Assembly (NCBI GenBank): GCA_012800465.1
Contig: JAAZJI010000047.1
Coordinates: forward strand, 1-8,650
Source: Spirochaetales bacterium
Lineage (GTDB): Bacteria; Spirochaetota; Spirochaetia; Sphaerochaetales; Sphaerochaetaceae
DNA length: 8,650 nucleotides
Reading direction: 5' to 3'
In this document: positions 6,523 to 8,650 of the stretch, one piece after another
Layout: each line of letters starts with the position of its first letter
How positions within the stretch are numbered: the first letter of the stretch is position 1
Made by a program: the position numbers and the translations under genes
The notes under the pieces: model-generated
The model's database searches: none
What the model was told of the DNA's origin: nothing
What the model saw: the letters and a program-made list of their open reading frames with translations, nothing else

Positions 6523-8337
6523 ATGCAGGCGATCATCCTGGCGGCCGGAATGGGCAAGCGTTTGAGGGAACTGACGAAGGACAATACGAAATGCATGGTC
6601 GAGGTCAACGGAACCACCCTCATCGAACGGGTCCTCGGACAGCTCGACCGGCTCGGTTTGAGCAGGATCGTCCTGGTGGTGGGCTATAAGGGAGAGAAAC
6701 TCGTCTCGTTCGTGGACACATTGTCGATCGACACCCCGATCGTATTCGTCGACAACCCGATCTATGACAGGACCAACAACATCTACTCCCTCTACCTGGC
6801 CAAGGAATATCTCCTTCAGGAGGATACCCTCCTTCTGGAATCGGATCTGATCATCGAAAACGGCATCCTGGAGAAGCTCGCGGCCTTCTCTTCGCCCAAC
6901 GCCGTCTTGGTCGCGCCCTGGGAATCGTGGATGGATGGAACGGTCGTCACCCTCGATTGCCAAAACAGGATCCAGGCGTTTCTCGACAAGCGCCAGTTCA
7001 GCTTCTCCGATACCGATGCCTACTATAAGACGGTGAACATCTACCGCTTCAGCAGAGAGTTCCTGACTTCTCATTACGTTCCCTTTCTCGAAGCCTACTG
7101 CACCGCCCTTGGGCACAACGAGTACTACGAGCAGGTCCTGAAGGTCATCGCCCAGCTGTCCGAGCCATGGATGCACGCCCTCGTCCTGGAAGACGAGAAG
7201 TGGTACGAGATCGACGACATCCAGGATCTGGACATCGCCGAGATCCTCTTTGAAACCGACCCGGAGAAGCGCTTTGCGCGGATCAACGCCCGCTATGGCG
7301 GATTTTGGCGCTTCGGAAGGATCGTCGATTTCTGCTACCTCGTGAACCCGTACTTTCCGCCCCAAAAACTGGTAGACGAGCTCCAGAAGAGCTTTGAACA
7401 CCTGCTTCGCCAATACCCATCGGGACAGACGGTCAACAATCTTCTGGCGGCGAACTACTATGGTCTTCGGGTTCCCTCGGTGATGGTGGGCAACGGGGCC
7501 GCCGAACTCATCAAGGGGCTCATGGAGACGGAAGCAGGGAAGATCGGGTTGACGGCTCCCTCCTTCGACGAGTACCGCAACCGGGCGAAGGAGGAACAGC
7601 TTCTGGTGTTCACTCCTTCCAATCCCGATTTCTCCTATCAGATCGAGGAGATCATCTCCTTCTACGCCGGCAAGGATCTTTCCATGCTGCTTCTGGTCAA
7701 TCCGGAGAACCCAACCGGCTTCTGTCTCACCAATGAAGCATTGGACCGCATGATCCAGTGGAGCAAGACAGAAGGAATCGTGCTGGTCGTCGACGAGTCG
7801 TTCAGCGACTTCTCCGAAACGGAGACGCTGTTCGACCAGGAGCTTCTTGACAAAAACCCCCACCTCGTCGTCATCAAATCGATCTCCAAATCCTTCGGGG
7901 TTCCCGGCCTTCGCCTCGGGGTGCTCGCGACGACAAATGAGAAGATCATGAAAAGAATCTCCAAGGAGATGTCAATCTGGAACATCAACTCATTCGCAGA
8001 GTACTTCATGCAGATCTGGGGCAAGTACCGATCAAGCTACCAAAGCTCCCTGAAGCTGATCAAGGAAGCCCGGATCCAATTTGAGAAGGAGCTTGAATCG
8101 GTGGCGAACCTCACCGTGTTCCCTTCCCGGGCGAACTACATCCTCTGTGAAGTGCATGCGCCCGTCTCCTCCCATGACCTGGCGGTCAGGCTCCTTGAAG
8201 AGGAGGGGCTTCTGATCAAAGACCTCTCCCAAAAGAAGGGAATCGCTCCAAGGCAATGCATCCGTCTGGCGGTCCGGACGAAGGAAGAGAACACCTATCT
8301 GGTCGAAGCATTGAAGAGGCATGTGGGCCCATTGTGA
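6523..8337 (+). CDS. Bifunctional nucleotidyltransferase (LicC/PntC-like) fused to a class I/II PLP enzyme (CobD/HisC-like)
   Basis: Probably activates a small phosphate-bearing group as a CDP derivative and makes or modifies its amine. Seen (604 aa): residues 1-240 form a sugar-phosphate/choline-phosphate type nucleotidyltransferase, with LAAGMGKRL (6-14), Lys23, metal Asp109 in LLLESDLIIE and the closing WYEIDDIQDLDIAE (227-240). From about 258 a PLP fold begins: VGNGAAELI (322-330, cofactor phosphate loop), NPENPTG (393-399), Asp424 in VVDESF (pyridine N), Lys456 in SISKSFGVPGLRLG (Schiff base) and IRLAVRTKEEN (580-590, substrate Arg). All key residues are present. Known: the Treponema denticola PntC fusion joins a cytidylyltransferase to an aminoethylphosphonate transaminase, and Campylobacter capsule enzymes of this PLP group include an L-serine-phosphate decarboxylase. 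Inference: the product is CDP-ethanolamine-like or CDP-aminoethylphosphonate-like for glycan decoration. Start chosen by AGGAGG at 6511. GC-rich like the flippase. Confidence 0.85.
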   Translation: MQAIILAAGMGKRLRELTKDNTKCMVEVNGTTLIERVLGQLDRLGLSRIVLVVGYKGEKLVSFVDTLSIDTPIVFVDNPIYDRTNNIYSLYLAKEYLLQEDTLLLESDLIIENGILEKLAAFSSPNAVLVAPWESWMDGTVVTLDCQNRIQAFLDKRQFSFSDTDAYYKTVNIYRFSREFLTSHYVPFLEAYCTALGHNEYYEQVLKVIAQLSEPWMHALVLEDEKWYEIDDIQDLDIAEILFETDPEKRFARINARYGGFWRFGRIVDFCYLVNPYFPPQKLVDELQKSFEHLLRQYPSGQTVNNLLAANYYGLRVPSVMVGNGAAELIKGLMETEAGKIGLTAPSFDEYRNRAKEEQLLVFTPSNPDFSYQIEEIISFYAGKDLSMLLLVNPENPTGFCLTNEALDRMIQWSKTEGIVLVVDESFSDFSETETLFDQELLDKNPHLVVIKSISKSFGVPGLRLGVLATTNEKIMKRISKEMSIWNINSFAEYFMQIWGKYRSSYQSSLKLIKEARIQFEKELESVANLTVFPSRANYILCEVHAPVSSHDLAVRLLEEEGLLIKDLSQKKGIAPRQCIRLAVRTKEENTYLVEALKRHVGPL

Positions 8338-8580
8338 TCTTCAATGGGGCGTTTTCTTCGGATAGGAGCATGCTTTTTCAAAAACCTCATGCATTCTTCG
8401 AAAGATAACCCCAATAGCAGCCCGGCAACACCGAGGGTTTGGTGATATGCACATGCTCTCAACCTAAACGGGTCGTATGCCATTCCGTTTGCCCGAAGAC
8501 TCTTCAGCGTAAGAGCATTTGAATCAGGAAAAAATACAGGGCTTTTTCAATTGTGCAAGAGCCTCTATGGGAAAATACAT
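8295..8580 (-). pseudogene. Possible frameshifted remnant of a short unidentified protein
   Basis: Seen on the minus strand: an ATG at 8578-8580 gives 18 codons (MYFPIEALAQLKKPCIFS) ending at TGA (8524-8526). A second frame, open from 8546 down to 8295, reads PDSNALTLKSLRANG, then MAYDPFRLRACAYHQ and GVAGLLLGLSFEECMRFLKK. Removing one base from the A6 run at 8529-8534 would join them as ...KKPCIF-PDSNALT..., a smooth protein-like sequence with helical segments. The last ~15 codons run into the 3' end of the fusion gene and probably are not original. No strong Shine-Dalgarno is visible before the ATG. I do not recognise the family. It may be a decayed gene truncated by the locus boundary, or a chance open frame. 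Confidence 0.3.
8328..8358 (+). terminator. Candidate intrinsic terminator overlapping the stop codon of the fusion gene
   Basis: CCCATTG (8328-8334) and CAATGGG (8342-8348) pair perfectly over a 7-nt loop that contains the TGA stop (8335-8337). GCG and a short T-rich run (TTTTCTT, 8352-8358) follow. The stem is short and the T tract is interrupted, so termination would be moderate. Confidence 0.45.
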
Positions 8581-8650
8581 GTTACTTAGAGGTCTAACCC
8601 TGTTTGTAAGTAAAATAAATGATTGAAAATTTTACTTAGAAAACGAAGGA
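8338..8650. other. Gene-poor right end with no intact coding sequence seen
   Basis: These 313 nt hold the second arm of the terminator hairpin, a possible broken minus-strand reading frame (8295-8580) and an AT-rich tail from about 8520 with regularly spaced TTACTTA repeats. No tRNA, rRNA or plausible plus-strand gene was found. The fall in GC toward the right edge resembles the fall at the left side of the ietAS cassette and may mark another acquired segment or a promoter region. Confidence 0.5.
8582..8640. repeat. Three TTACTTA elements, alternating orientation, 25-bp period
   Basis: TTACTTAGA occurs at 8582-8590 and again at 8632-8640. The inverse TAAGTAA sits midway at 8607-8613. Starts are 25 bp apart. 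The last two are embedded in perfect 10-bp arms, TAAGTAAAAT (8607-8616) and ATTTTACTTA (8629-8638), separated by 12 nt. This could be an operator array or a leader hairpin belonging to a gene beyond the right edge. Confidence 0.5.

Noticed and set aside
6211..7863. Long minus-strand open frame (550 codons) antisense to the end of ietS and most of the fusion gene
   Set aside because: It spans two unrelated, well-supported genes, has no recognisable domain, and its Asp/Val/Leu-rich composition is the usual mirror of GC-rich coding sequence.
1..8650. CRISPR array, tRNA, rRNA, transposase or integrase genes
   Set aside because: I found no regularly spaced long repeats, no cloverleaf or rRNA-like sequence and no recombinase domain, so the mode of cassette entry is not visible.

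Overview
The window comes from a bacterium with a fairly GC-rich chromosome (mid-50s % GC by eye, codons favouring ATC/CTC/AAG/GAG) and classical AGGAGG-type ribosome binding sites. It is a cell-surface glycan locus interrupted by a compact, clearly AT-richer two-gene defence cassette. The taxon cannot be fixed from this sequence. The nucleotidyltransferase-PLP enzyme fusion and the loose lipobox would fit a spirochaete, but Bacillota or others are possible.

Layout: (1) 1-220, minus strand: the first 73 codons of a small membrane-anchored or lipoprotein gene that runs off the left edge. (2) 307-1287, minus strand: a family 2 glycosyltransferase. (3) 1288-1423: a divergent promoter region. (4) 1424-2953, plus strand: a Wzx-type polysaccharide flippase. 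(5) 2954-3081: a regulatory region with TGTCCAA half-sites, a plausible sigma70 promoter and a dyad over the predicted transcription start. (6) 3082-4239 and 4232-6430, plus strand, overlapping by 8 nt: an AAA+ ATPase and a subtilisin-like (S8) serine protease, which together match the IetA/IetS pair. (7) 6431-6522: a short leader. (8) 6523-8337, plus strand: a fused CTP-type nucleotidyltransferase and class I/II PLP enzyme, probably making an activated amino-alcohol phosphate or related substituent for the surface glycan. (9) 8338-8650: no intact gene; a terminator-like hairpin, a possible frameshifted remnant on the minus strand, and an AT-rich end with ordered TTACTTA repeats.

How they fit together: the glycosyltransferase, flippase and activation enzyme fit one surface-polymer programme (assembly, export of the lipid-linked unit, decoration). 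IetA/IetS does not belong to that pathway. IetAS was first described as a plasmid-stabilising toxin-antitoxin pair of a protease (toxin) and an ATPase (antitoxin) on an Agrobacterium Ti plasmid, and later as an anti-phage system in a large defence screen. Its placement between glycan genes, with a sharp composition change, its own promoter and operator-like sites, suggests horizontal arrival. The most testable new idea is that the C-terminal helix-turn-helix of the ATPase binds the TGTCCAA sites upstream and autoregulates the pair.
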